Shown here: positions 23,513 to 31,847 of the stretch, piece after piece
Numbering within the stretch: the first letter of the stretch is position 1
Layout of the letters: each line of letters begins with the position of its first letter
Assembly: GCF_001636295.1 (NCBI RefSeq)
Contig: NZ_CP014209.1
Coordinates: 124,001-188,000, forward strand
Length of the DNA stretch: 64,000 bases
Reading direction: 5' to 3'
Source: Isoptericola dokdonensis DS-3
GTDB taxonomy: Bacteria; Actinomycetota; Actinomycetes; Actinomycetales; Cellulomonadaceae
Notes under the pieces: generated by a model
What the model was told of the DNA's origin: nothing
Databases searched by the model: none
Seen by the model: the letters and a program-made list of their open reading frames with translations, nothing else
Translations under genes and position numbers: made by a program

Positions 23513-25243
23513 GTGGACCGGCCCGAGCTGATCGACCCCGACGTCGTACGGACGTGGCTGCGTGCGGCCACCGCCGCGCTCGGCGCGTCCCGGGAGGACC
23601 TGGACCGCGTCAACGTCTTCCCCGTCGCCGACGGCGACACCGGCACCAACATGTACCTCACCGTGCGGGAGGCCTCCGCGGCGGTCCACGACGCGGACGA
23701 CGACGCGAGCGGACGGCGGCTGCTGCGCCTGGCGGCCCGCGCCGCCCTGCTCGGTGCGCGCGGCAACTCCGGGGTGATCCTCAGCGAGTGGCTGCGTGGC
23801 CTCGCCGTCGCCGCGAGCCGGGGCGAGGGTCTCGGGCCCGGCCTCGACGTCGCCGCGCGGTCGGCCCGTCAGGCCGTCGCCCGGCCGGCTCCCGGGACCA
23901 TCCTCACGGCGGCCGAGTCCGCCGCCGCGGCCGCCCGGCACGCCGAGGCCGGGGGGATGGTGGGCCCGCTGGGCGCCCCCGCCCACCTGCCCGTGCTGGA
24001 CGCCGCCCGGCGGGGCGCCCGCGAGGCCGCGCTGCGCAGCGTCGGGGCGCTCGCCCCCCTGCGCGACGCCGGGGTGCTCGACGCCGGCGCCTGCGGCCTG
24101 GTGCTCGTCCTCGACGCCCTCGCCGCCGCCCAGCGGCACGTCGACCTGCGCGCGGGCGCGGTGTCGGAGGCGGACGCCAGCATGGGTCCCGTGCTGCTCG
24201 ACATGGACCTGCGCGGCCACCGGCCGCCCCCGGACGCCGACCCGGCCGCTCCCGCGCCCGCCGGGACGGAGCACGCCGCCGCCGACGAGGTCGAGCTCAT
24301 GTTCGTGCTGCACCGCCCCCACCACGCCTCCGGGTTCCGCGACGGCGCCGTCGCGGACGCCCTGCGGGCCGACCTCGACGAGGTCGGCGACTCGGTGGTC
24401 GTCGTGGGCGGCAGCGACGGCGGCGAGGGCCACGACGACTCCCTGTGGCAGGCGCACGTGCACACCCCCGACCTGGAGGCCGCGCTCGAGGTGCCCCGCC
24501 GCTGGGCCCGCCGCGGCGAGGTGTCCCGGGTGTACGTCCGGCACCTCGCGGTGGCCGCCGAGGACTGGGCGGTCGTCGTCACGACGTCGGCGCCGCACCT
24601 CGCCGCCGAGCTCGCCTCCGGCGGTGCCGTCGTCCTGCTCGACCTCGACACCGCGCCCACCGTCGACGACGTCGCGCAGACCGTGCTCGGGGCCGGGACG
24701 CCGCACGTCCTCGTCCTCGCGCCCAGCGACGTGCTCGACGACGGTCGCCTCGCCGACGCGACGGCGGCGATCCGCGCCCGCGACGTCGCCCGCGACGACC
24801 GGGCCGCGATCGCCCCGGCACCGGGCGTCACGGTCGTCGCCGCCGACGACGACGTGCACCTCGTGACGGCGGTCGCCGCGCTCGCCGACGCCCTCGACGC
24901 CGCCGGACCGGCCGGCCCGCCCGACGTCCCGCACGTCGTGCGGGCCGCCCTGGGCCGCCTGCGCACGGCCCGCACGGCCGCCGCGGAGGCCGTCGGGGTG
25001 CTGGGCGGGCTCGTCGCCGACGTCCCGGCGCCCGGCATCGTCGCGCTGCTGCCCGACACAGGTCTGCCGGCGTCCGTCCTCGACGACCTGGCGGAGGCGG
25101 CGGCCGCGCTCGCGCCCGACGCCGACGTCGTCGTGCTGCCCACCGGTCGCCCCGGCACGGGGGTCGGGATCGGCGTCGAGCCGGCGTCCGACGACGCCGC
25201 GCCGCAGCCCGTCGGAGGACCCGTCGACGAGGAGGCCCGGTGA
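23513..25243 (+). CDS. DAK2-domain protein (YloV/FakA-like kinase)
   Basis: A 576-residue protein with an N-terminal Dak2/DhaL domain (about residues 1-200) carrying the nucleotide-metal motif NVFPVADGDTGTNMYLT (Asp40, Asp42), a middle domain and a C-terminal segment resembling the FakA C-terminus. The Firmicute homologue FakA phosphorylates fatty acids bound to FakB; in actinobacteria the substrate is untested. The DAK2-recG-rsmD-coaD order is conserved. The stop overlaps the recG GTG by 4 nt. The C-terminal half is Ala/Asp-rich and poorly conserved. Confidence 0.88.
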   Translation: MDRPELIDPDVVRTWLRAATAALGASREDLDRVNVFPVADGDTGTNMYLTVREASAAVHDADDDASGRRLLRLAARAALLGARGNSGVILSEWLRGLAVAASRGEGLGPGLDVAARSARQAVARPAPGTILTAAESAAAAARHAEAGGMVGPLGAPAHLPVLDAARRGAREAALRSVGALAPLRDAGVLDAGACGLVLVLDALAAAQRHVDLRAGAVSEADASMGPVLLDMDLRGHRPPPDADPAAPAPAGTEHAAADEVELMFVLHRPHHASGFRDGAVADALRADLDEVGDSVVVVGGSDGGEGHDDSLWQAHVHTPDLEAALEVPRRWARRGEVSRVYVRHLAVAAEDWAVVVTTSAPHLAAELASGGAVVLLDLDTAPTVDDVAQTVLGAGTPHVLVLAPSDVLDDGRLADATAAIRARDVARDDRAAIAPAPGVTVVAADDDVHLVTAVAALADALDAAGPAGPPDVPHVVRAALGRLRTARTAAAEAVGVLGGLVADVPAPGIVALLPDTGLPASVLDDLAEAAAALAPDADVVVLPTGRPGTGVGIGVEPASDDAAPQPVGGPVDEEAR

Positions 25244-27471
25244 GCGACCGCCTCGCTGAGCCCCTGGCCAAGAGCCTCGGGGCGCGAGCGGCGAACCCGC
25301 TCGCCACGATGGGCCTGGAGACGGTCGACGACCTCCTGCGCCACTACCCGCGCCGCTACGGCGAGCCCGGCACCATGACGGACATGGACCAGCTCGCGCT
25401 CGGCGAGCACGTCACCGTCATGGCGCAGGTCGCCCGCGCCACGGTCCGCCAGATGCGCAGCAGGGGCGGTGCGCTGCTCCAGGTCACCGTGACCGACGGC
25501 CGGCACGAGCTCGCCCTGACGTTCTTCGCCAAGCGGCCGGGCGCGCTGCGCCCCCACGAGGACAAGCTGCGCCCCGGCCGCCACGGGCTGTTCACCGGCG
25601 TCGTGACGGAGTACCGCGGCACCCGGCAGCTCACCCACCCCGACTACGTGCTCGTCGGGGTGGACGCCGACGACGACGCCGACGCGATCGACGAGGCGTC
25701 GCGACCCATCCCGATCTACCCCGCCACCGCCGCCGTGCCGACCTGGCGCCTCCAGCGGGCCGTCCGCACCGTCCTCGACCCCCTCACGGAGGACGACGTC
25801 CCGGACCCGGTGCCGGCGGAGGTCCGCGACCGGCTCCGGATGCCGACCCGGCTGGCCGCGCTGCGCGCCGTGCACGTGCCCGAGGACGCCGCCACGTGGC
25901 AGGCCGGACGACGCCGGCTCCGCCTCGAGGAGGCGTTCGTGCTGCAGACCGTGCTCGCGCAGCGCCGGGCCCGGGCCGCGGAGCAGGACGCCGCCGCCCG
26001 CCCGCCCCGCGCCGACGGGCTGCTCGCCGACTTCGACGCCGCGCTGCCGTTCACCCTCACCGCCGGGCAGCAGGAGGTCGGCAAGGAGGTCGCCGCCGAG
26101 CTCGCCCGCCCTCGTCCCATGCAGCGGCTCCTCCAGGGCGAGGTCGGCTCCGGCAAGACGGTCGTCGCGCTGCGGGCCATGCTCCAGGTCGTCGACGCCG
26201 GCGGGCAGGCCGCCCTGCTCGCCCCCACCGAGGTGCTCGCCGCCCAGCACGCCCGCAGCCTGCGGGCGATGCTCGGTCCGCTCGCCGAGCAGGGGATGCT
26301 CGGCGGCGCCGACCGCGCCACCACCGTCGCCCTCCTCACGGGCTCCCTCGGCGCCGCCGCCCGCAAGGAGGCGCTGCTCGACGCCGCGAGCGGCCGGGCC
26401 GGCATCGTCGTGGGCACGCACGCCCTGCTCGGCGACCAGGTGCAGTTCGCCGACCTCGGCCTCGTCGTCGTCGACGAGCAGCACCGGTTCGGCGTGGAGC
26501 AGCGCGACGCGCTGCGCGCCAAGGGCCGCACGGCGCCGCACCTGCTCGTCATGACGGCGACCCCCATCCCGCGCACCGTCGCGATGACCGTGTTCGGCGA
26601 CCTCGAGACCTCCACGCTGCGCGAGATCCCCGCCGGTCGCTCCGGCATCACCTCCCACGTCGTGCCGGCCGCGAACGAGCGGTGGATGGAGCGGGTCTGG
26701 GAGAAGGTCCGCGAGGAGGTCGACGCCGGACGGCGCGCCTACGTCGTGTGCGCCCGCATCCACCCCGACGACGACGCCCCCGCCAAGGCCACCGCCGACG
26801 TCGAGGAGATGCCCGAGCTCCTCGACCTCGACGGCGCCGCGGACACCGGACGCGCCCCGCTGCGGGCCGTGCTCGAGGTCGCCGACGAGCTCCGCCGGGT
26901 GCCACGCCTCGACGGCGTCGGCGTCGGGGTGCTGCACGGGCAGATGGCCCCCGCCGACAAGGACGCCGCGATGGCGCGCTTCGCGTCCGGCGACGTGCCC
27001 GTCCTGGTGTCCACCACCGTCGTCGAGGTCGGCGTGGACGTCCCCGAGGCGACCGTCATGGTGGTCTTCGACGCCGACCGGTTCGGCATCTCCCAGCTCC
27101 ACCAGCTGCGCGGTCGCGTCGGGCGCGGCAGCGACCCCGGCCTGTGCCTGCTCGTCTCCACCGCGCAGCCCGGCACGCCGGCCGCCGCCCGGGTCGAGGC
27201 GCTCGCCGCGACCACGGACGGGTTCGAGCTCGCCTCCCTCGACCTGGAGCTCCGCGCCGAGGGCGACGTGCTCGGCGCGGCCCAGTCCGGCCGCGCCAGC
27301 TCGCTGCGGCTGCTGCGCGTCGTCCAGGACGCGGACCTCATCGCGCAGGCCCGCACCGAGGCCGCCGCCGTCGTCGACGCCGACCCCGGCCTCGCCACCC
27401 ACCCGGCGCTCGCGGACGCCATCGCCGCCCAGGTCGACGCCGACCAGGAGGAGTACCTGGAGCGTGCCTGA
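25240..27471 (+). CDS. recG: ATP-dependent DNA helicase RecG
   Basis: A 743-residue superfamily 2 helicase that remodels stalled forks and branched DNA. After the N-terminal wedge (OB-fold, about residues 50-150), Walker A is LLQGEVGSGKTVVAL, motif II is VVVDEQHRFGVEQR (the DEQH form typical of RecG), motif III is MTATPIPRT, and motif VI is QLRGRVGRG. Length is near the usual 700-740. The GTG start overlaps the DAK2 gene stop. Confidence 0.97.
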   Translation: MSDRLAEPLAKSLGARAANPLATMGLETVDDLLRHYPRRYGEPGTMTDMDQLALGEHVTVMAQVARATVRQMRSRGGALLQVTVTDGRHELALTFFAKRPGALRPHEDKLRPGRHGLFTGVVTEYRGTRQLTHPDYVLVGVDADDDADAIDEASRPIPIYPATAAVPTWRLQRAVRTVLDPLTEDDVPDPVPAEVRDRLRMPTRLAALRAVHVPEDAATWQAGRRRLRLEEAFVLQTVLAQRRARAAEQDAAARPPRADGLLADFDAALPFTLTAGQQEVGKEVAAELARPRPMQRLLQGEVGSGKTVVALRAMLQVVDAGGQAALLAPTEVLAAQHARSLRAMLGPLAEQGMLGGADRATTVALLTGSLGAAARKEALLDAASGRAGIVVGTHALLGDQVQFADLGLVVVDEQHRFGVEQRDALRAKGRTAPHLLVMTATPIPRTVAMTVFGDLETSTLREIPAGRSGITSHVVPAANERWMERVWEKVREEVDAGRRAYVVCARIHPDDDAPAKATADVEEMPELLDLDGAADTGRAPLRAVLEVADELRRVPRLDGVGVGVLHGQMAPADKDAAMARFASGDVPVLVSTTVVEVGVDVPEATVMVVFDADRFGISQLHQLRGRVGRGSDPGLCLLVSTAQPGTPAAARVEALAATTDGFELASLDLELRAEGDVLGAAQSGRASSLRLLRVVQDADLIAQARTEAAAVVDADPGLATHPALADAIAAQVDADQEEYLERA

Positions 27472-27500
27472 CCGGTGCCGGCCGCGTCCGGGCCGCCGGT

Positions 27501-27506
27501 TAGGCT
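27501..27506 (+). promoter_or_regulatory. -10 element TAGGCT for rsmD (leaderless)
   Basis: TAGGCT starts 13 nt before the ATG at 27514, in the 42-bp gap after recG. Confidence 0.55.
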
Positions 27507-27513
27507 CGACGCC

Positions 27514-28134
27514 ATGACCAGGATCGTCGCGGGCACCGTGGGCGGGCGGACGCTCGCCGTGCCGCCGTCGGGCACCCGTCCCACCAGCGAGCGGGTGCGG
27601 GAGGCGATGTTCTCCCGGCTGGAGCACCTCGGCGTCGTCGACGGCGGCCGCGTCCTCGACCTGTTCGCCGGCTCCGGCGCTCTCGGGCTGGAGGCCGCCA
27701 GCCGGGGGGCCGCCCACGTCACCCTGGTCGACTCCGGTCGCAAGGCGGCCGACGTCGCGCGGCGCAACGTCGCCGCCCTGGACCTGGCGCGCGACGTCCG
27801 GGTGGTCGCCGAGCCCGCCGAGCGGTACGCGGCCCGGCTCGCCGAGGCCGCCCGCGCCGGCGCGGGCGACGCGCTGGACCTCGTGCTGCTCGACCCGCCG
27901 TACGACCTCGCTGGTGCCGCCCTCGACGCGATCCTCGCCGACCTCGCCGTGCCCGGCGTGCTGGCGCCCTCGGCCGTCGTCGTGGTGGAGCGCGCCAAGC
28001 GCAGCGGCGAGCCGACCTGGCCCGGCAGCCTCGCCGCGTTCGCGGCGAAGACCTACGGCGACACGACGGTCCACTACGCCGAGGTGATCGAGCCCGATCC
28101 GCGCGACGCCGCCGAACCTCCCACGGATCGGTGA
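27514..28134 (+). CDS. rsmD: 16S rRNA (guanine966-N2)-methyltransferase
   Basis: A 206-residue SAM-dependent methyltransferase. RIVAGTVGGRTLAVP, TSERVREAMFSRLEHLG and the SAM loop VLDLFAGSGALGLEAASRGA match RsmD, as does the catalytic LLDPPYDL motif (DPPY). It modifies 16S rRNA during 30S assembly. It is followed by coaD, an arrangement kept in many bacteria. The ATG is set by the leaderless -10. Confidence 0.95.
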   Translation: MTRIVAGTVGGRTLAVPPSGTRPTSERVREAMFSRLEHLGVVDGGRVLDLFAGSGALGLEAASRGAAHVTLVDSGRKAADVARRNVAALDLARDVRVVAEPAERYAARLAEAARAGAGDALDLVLLDPPYDLAGAALDAILADLAVPGVLAPSAVVVVERAKRSGEPTWPGSLAAFAAKTYGDTTVHYAEVIEPDPRDAAEPPTDR

Positions 28135-28144
28135 GACCGGCGCC

Positions 28145-28150
28145 TACGGT
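28145..28150 (+). promoter_or_regulatory. -10 element TACGGT for coaD (leaderless)
   Basis: TACGGT starts 12 nt before the GTG at 28157, in the 22-bp gap after rsmD. Confidence 0.5.
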
Positions 28151-28156
28151 GGCGGC

Positions 28157-28648
28157 GTGAGCATCGCCGTCTGTCCCGGGTCCTTCGACCCGATCACCCT
28201 CGGTCACCTCGACGTCGTCCGCCGGGCCGCCCGGCTGTTCGACGTCGTCGTGGTCGGTGTCGCCGTCAACGCGTCGAAGAACGCCCTGCTGAGCCCGGTC
28301 GAACGGGTCGAGGTGGCCCGCGCGGCCGTCGCCGACGACCCGGAGCTGTCCGGCGTGCGGGTCGAGGAGGTCCCCGGCCTGCTCGTCGACTTCTGCCGCG
28401 ACGTCGGCGCCGTCGCCGTCGTCAAGGGCCTGCGCGGCGGGGCGGACTTCGACGGCGAACAGCCCATGGCCCTGATGAACCGGCACCTCAGCGGTGTCGA
28501 GACCGTCTTCCTGTCGGCCGAGCAGCGTTTCGCCCACGTGGCGTCGTCGCTCGTCAAGGACATCGCCCGCCACGGCGGGCCGATCGATGACCTCGTGCCG
28601 CAGGCAGCGGCCGAGGCGGTGCGCGCCGCGATCGCGCACCGAGCGTGA
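28157..28648 (+). CDS. coaD: Pantetheine-phosphate adenylyltransferase
   Basis: Penultimate step of coenzyme A synthesis: joins ATP and 4'-phosphopantetheine. The 163-residue protein has the nucleotidyltransferase motif GSFDPITLGHLDVV, the KGLRGGADFDGEQPMALMNRHL substrate region and the ISSTxxK-equivalent VASSLVKDIARHGG. Length is standard. GTG start. The downstream coiled-coil gene begins 11 nt after its stop. Confidence 0.97.
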   Translation: MSIAVCPGSFDPITLGHLDVVRRAARLFDVVVVGVAVNASKNALLSPVERVEVARAAVADDPELSGVRVEEVPGLLVDFCRDVGAVAVVKGLRGGADFDGEQPMALMNRHLSGVETVFLSAEQRFAHVASSLVKDIARHGGPIDDLVPQAAAEAVRAAIAHRA

Positions 28649-28659
28649 GGAGCACCGTC

Positions 28660-29214
28660 ATGACCCAGACCGCACCCAACCCCACCGCCGGGCTGCTCGA
28701 GATCATCGACGACCTGGCCGCGCTCGTCGAGAACGCGCGGACGTCACCGCTGTCGACGAACGTCAAGATCGACCGCGACGAGGCGCTCGGGCTCGTCGCG
28801 GACCTGCGGGCGAGCGTGCCCACGCAGGTGTCGCGCGCCGACGAGGTCCTCGCCGACGCCGAGCAGGCGCTCGACGACGCCCACCGGCAGGCGGAGGAGA
28901 TCCTCGCCACCGCGCGGGCACGGGCCATCGAGCTCGTGCGCGACGAGCAGGTCGTCGTGCAGGCCGAGTCGCGCGCCGCCGAGATCGTGGCCGAGGCCGA
29001 GCAGAAGGCCGCCGGGCTGCGTGCCGACGCCGACGAGTACTGCGACGGCCGCCTCGCCGACCTCGAGGCGGACCTCGCCCAGCTCTCCACGCAGGTGCGG
29101 GCGGGACGGGCCCGCCTCGCGGAGCGCCTGGACAGCAGCGGGCCCCGCGTCCGCTGGGACCACGTGCAGGACCCGCGGTGGCCGGGTGACGACCCGGGCG
29201 AACCCGGTCGCTGA
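28660..29214 (+). CDS. DivIVA/ATP-synthase-b-like coiled-coil protein
   Basis: A 184-residue charged, alpha-helical protein. An N-terminal segment of about 60 residues (ILLEIIDDLAALVENA...) leads into a long coiled coil (about 60-160) rich in Ala, Glu, Arg and Asp, then a disordered tail. Similar proteins sit beside coaD in many actinobacteria and are annotated as cell-division initiation or DivIVA-related, but function is unproven. No membrane segment is seen. The ATG at 28660 has AGGAG 7 nt upstream and was preferred to a GTG at 28645 that overlaps the coaD stop. Confidence 0.72.
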   Translation: MTQTAPNPTAGLLEIIDDLAALVENARTSPLSTNVKIDRDEALGLVADLRASVPTQVSRADEVLADAEQALDDAHRQAEEILATARARAIELVRDEQVVVQAESRAAEIVAEAEQKAAGLRADADEYCDGRLADLEADLAQLSTQVRAGRARLAERLDSSGPRVRWDHVQDPRWPGDDPGEPGR

Positions 29215-29277
29215 CCCTGGTCGGGGACGCCGTTCCGCGGGTCGTGGGGCGTTGCCTACGTCACGCGCAGGGGGCGT

Positions 29278-29305
29278 TGGCCCACGTCGGCGGATCGCGT
29301 AGACT
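29278..29305 (+). promoter_or_regulatory. Promoter TTGGCC-N16-TAGACT of the DUF177-rpmF-rnc-mutM operon
   Basis: A -35-like TTGGCC at 29278-29283 and a good -10, TAGACT, at 29300-29305. The expected start near 29312 leaves a leader of about 70-95 nt. Confidence 0.6.
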
Positions 29306-29406
29306 GGGTCGCTGGCCCATCCGGCCGTCATCCACCTGCACACCGCCCGCTGCGGCGTGCCTGGCCCCTGGAGCACCTCATCACCACCGAGAAGCGCTCG
29401 CCGCTC

Positions 29407-29958
29407 GTGCTCGACACGCACGAGCTCACGCGGCGTCCCGGCACCCTGCGGGAGGTCGCGCGCGTCGTCGCTGCGCCCCCCGACCTGGGCACCGGCGTGA
29501 TCGGCGTGCCCGAGGGCGCCGACATGACGCTCGGGCTGCGGCTGGAGTCGGTCCTGGAGGGTGTGCTGGTCTCGGGGGTCGTGCGCGCCACGGCCGTCGG
29601 CGAGTGCGCCCGTTGCCTGGACGAGATCTCCACCCAGGTGACGGTCCGGGTCCAGGAGCTGTTCGTGTACCCCGAGCGGGTCGTCGCGGCCGAGGAATCG
29701 GGTGACGAGGACGTCGAGGACGAGCCGGTGCTGACCGACGACCTCGCGGACATCGAGCCCGCGGTTCGGGATTCGCTGGTCACTGCACTACCATTTCAAC
29801 CGCTGTGCCGGCCGGACTGTCCTGGTCTGTGCTCCGAGTGTGGAGCACGACTCGCGGACGACCCGGGGCACCATCATGACGTCGTCGACCCGCGATGGGC
29901 GGCGCTGCAGACCATGCTCGAGGAATCGGGCGTGTCCGACGAGACGAAAGAGAGCTGA
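29407..29958 (+). CDS. DUF177 (YceD) family protein, start uncertain
   Basis: A 183-residue protein from GTG 29407. It has DTHELTRRPG at its start and the conserved GECARCLDEIS...LCRPDCPGLCSECG cysteine motif. In E. coli and plants, YceD/DUF177 proteins help 23S rRNA accumulate, and the gene is nearly always upstream of rpmF. The in-frame residues just upstream (TTEKRSPL) match the conserved DUF177 N-terminus, so the true start is probably upstream. No ATG/GTG/TTG exists there. A GGAG at 29370 points to an ATC at 29380 (or a CTG at 29368). Confidence 0.85.
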   Translation: MLDTHELTRRPGTLREVARVVAAPPDLGTGVIGVPEGADMTLGLRLESVLEGVLVSGVVRATAVGECARCLDEISTQVTVRVQELFVYPERVVAAEESGDEDVEDEPVLTDDLADIEPAVRDSLVTALPFQPLCRPDCPGLCSECGARLADDPGHHHDVVDPRWAALQTMLEESGVSDETKES

Positions 29959-29960
29959 CC

Positions 29961-30155
29961 GTGGCTGTTCCCAAGCGCAAGATGTCGCGCAGCAACACCC
30001 GTGCGCGCCGCTCGCAGTGGAAGACCACCGCGACGCCGCTCGCCACGTGCCCGAACTGCAAGGGCCAGAAGCTGTCCCACGCGGCGTGCCCGACGTGCGG
30101 CGCGTACAAGGGTCGCCAGTACGCCGAGGCGCTGCGCACCGAGCACGCGGGCTGA
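29961..30155 (+). CDS. rpmF: 50S ribosomal protein L32
   Basis: A 64-residue protein starting MAVPKRKMSRSNTRARRSQW with a zinc ribbon (CPNC and CPTC). It follows the DUF177 gene with a 2-nt gap and is transcribed from the same promoter, which is the classic yceD-rpmF pairing. GTG start. No good Shine-Dalgarno is seen apart from the AGAGAGC stretch before the DUF177 stop. Confidence 0.97.
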   Translation: MAVPKRKMSRSNTRARRSQWKTTATPLATCPNCKGQKLSHAACPTCGAYKGRQYAEALRTEHAG

Positions 30156-30156
30156 C

Positions 30157-30885
30157 ATGCCGGCACGCGGTACCGCTCGACCGGAGCCGACCGCCCTTCT
30201 CGAGAAGCTCGGGGTCCACCTGGACCCCGAGCTTCTCGTTCTTGCGCTGACGCACCGGTCGTTCGCGCACGAGGCGGGCGGCATCCCCACCAACGAACGG
30301 CTGGAGTTCCTCGGCGACACGGTGCTGGGGCTCGTCGTCACCGAGGCGCTCTACCGCCGCCACCCGGACAAGTCCGAGGGCGAGCTGGCGAAGATGCGCG
30401 CGGCGACGGTCTCGCAGCGCTCCCTCGCCGCCGTCGCGCGCGAGCTCGACCTGGGCCGCTACGTGCTGCTCGGCAAGGGCGAGGTGCACACCCGCGGCTT
30501 CGACAAGGACTCGATCCTGTCGGACACGGTCGAGGCGCTGCTCGGCGCGACCTACCTGTCGCACGGCCTGGAGGTCGCGCGCGGCCTGGTGCACCGGCTG
30601 GTCGACGACACCCTGGAGCACGCGGCCGACCTCGGCGCGGGGCTCGACTGGAAGACCTCCCTGCAGGAGGTGGCCGCCGCCCACGGCTTCACCGCGCCCG
30701 TGTACGAGGTGACCGGCGAGGGCCCCGAGCACGCCCGGCACTTCCACGCGCGCGTCACGACCGGTCCGGTCGTCGGGCTGGGCGAGGGGTCGGCGAAGAA
30801 GCACGCCGAGCAGGCCGCCGCCGAGGAGGCGTACCACGCGGTCGTGGCGCTCCCGCTGCCCGGCCCTGACGCCGACGGTGCCTGA
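30157..30885 (+). CDS. rnc: Ribonuclease III
   Basis: Double-strand-specific endoribonuclease for rRNA processing and mRNA control. The 242-residue protein has the signature [13 protein letters not shown], catalytic Glu/Asp residues in [12 protein letters not shown], and a C-terminal double-stranded RNA-binding domain ([13 protein letters not shown] ... [17 protein letters not shown]). ATG at 30157, directly after the rpmF stop. Near its 5' end the coding sequence holds an 18-bp perfect inverted repeat (30201-30238), which could be a substrate for the enzyme itself. mutM overlaps its 3' end by 8 nt. Confidence 0.97.
   Translation: MPARGTARPEPTALLEKLGVHLDPELLVLALTHRSFAHEAGGIPTNERLEFLGDTVLGLVVTEALYRRHPDKSEGELAKMRAATVSQRSLAAVARELDLGRYVLLGKGEVHTRGFDKDSILSDTVEALLGATYLSHGLEVARGLVHRLVDDTLEHAADLGAGLDWKTSLQEVAAAHGFTAPVYEVTGEGPEHARHFHARVTTGPVVGLGEGSAKKHAEQAAAEEAYHAVVALPLPGPDADGA
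30201..30238 (+). repeat. 18-bp perfect inverted repeat inside the rnc coding sequence
   Basis: Arms 30201-30218 and 30221-30238 are exact reverse complements around a central CC, coding for [14 protein letters not shown]. The mRNA would fold into a long, almost uninterrupted helix 44 nt into the gene. E. coli and Streptomyces RNase III limit their own synthesis by cutting stem-loops in their own transcripts, so this is a strong candidate autoregulatory substrate. Confidence 0.8.
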
Positions 30886-31810
30886 GCTCCCCGAGGTCGA
30901 GACCGTCCGTGCCGGTCTCGACCGGCTCGTCGTCGGTGCGGTGGTGCGCGACGTCGAGGTGTTCCGCGAGTACTCGGTGCGGCGGCACGCGGGTGGCCCC
31001 GCCGGGTTCGCCGACCAGCTCCGCGGCGTCCGCGTCACGGGTGCCGCGCGGCGCGGCAAGTACCTGTGGCTGCCGGTGGCGCCCGCGGGCGGCGGCGAGC
31101 CCGCGGCCGCGCTGCTGGCGCACCTGGGCATGTCGGGCCAGCTCCTGGTCCGCGACCCGGCCGTCGCGGGGGAGTGGGAGCACCCGCACCTGCGGGTGCG
31201 CCTCCACCTCTCCGGCGCGCCGTCCGGCGCGCGGTACCTCGACTTCGTCGACCAGAGGACGTTCGGCCACCTGTCGGTGACCGACCTCGCGCCCACGCCC
31301 GACGGCGCCCCCGGCGGTCACGGCTCCCCGCTCACGGCGGTGCCGGAGCCCGTGGCGCACATCGCCCGTGACCTGCTCGACCCGGCGCTCGACCGGGACG
31401 CCGCCGTGGAACGGGTCCGCCGCCGTCGGACCGGGATCAAGCGCGCCCTGCTCGACCAGACCGTGGTGTCCGGCGTCGGGAACATCTACGCCGACGAGGC
31501 GCTCTGGCGGGCCCGGGTGCACTTCGCGCGGGCCACGGACACCATGACCCGTCCGGTGGTGCGGCGCGTGCTCGACGCCGCGACCGAGGTCATGACGGAG
31601 TCCCTCGCCCAGGGCGGCACGAGCTTCGACGACCTCTACGTCAACGTCAACGGCGAGTCCGGCTACTTCTCGCGGTCGCTCGCCGCCTACGGCCGGGCGG
31701 GGGAGCCGTGCCCGCGGTGCGGCACGCCCGTGCGGCGCGACGAGTTCATGAACCGCTCGTCCTTCACGTGCCCCCGCTGCCAGCCGCGTCCGCGACAGGG
31801 CCGCTGGTAG
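30878..31810 (+). CDS. mutM: Formamidopyrimidine-DNA glycosylase
   Basis: Removes oxidised purines such as 8-oxoguanine and nicks the site. The 310-residue enzyme begins with the catalytic [14 protein letters not shown] (Pro2 nucleophile, Glu3), has the conserved [15 protein letters not shown] [11 protein letters not shown] stretch, [12 protein letters not shown] and [17 protein letters not shown], and ends with the zinc finger CPRCGTPV...FTCPRCQ. Length is somewhat above the usual 270-290, through short inserts. GTG start overlapping rnc by 8 nt. Confidence 0.95.
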   Translation: MPELPEVETVRAGLDRLVVGAVVRDVEVFREYSVRRHAGGPAGFADQLRGVRVTGAARRGKYLWLPVAPAGGGEPAAALLAHLGMSGQLLVRDPAVAGEWEHPHLRVRLHLSGAPSGARYLDFVDQRTFGHLSVTDLAPTPDGAPGGHGSPLTAVPEPVAHIARDLLDPALDRDAAVERVRRRRTGIKRALLDQTVVSGVGNIYADEALWRARVHFARATDTMTRPVVRRVLDAATEVMTESLAQGGTSFDDLYVNVNGESGYFSRSLAAYGRAGEPCPRCGTPVRRDEFMNRSSFTCPRCQPRPRQGRW

Positions 31811-31847
31811 CCGGCACGTCCGGCCGGCACGTACCGCCGCCGCGCTC

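Noticed and set aside
28645..28660. GTG start at 28645 for the coiled-coil gene, overlapping coaD
   Set aside because: The ATG at 28660 has AGGAG at the right distance; the GTG has no ribosome site.
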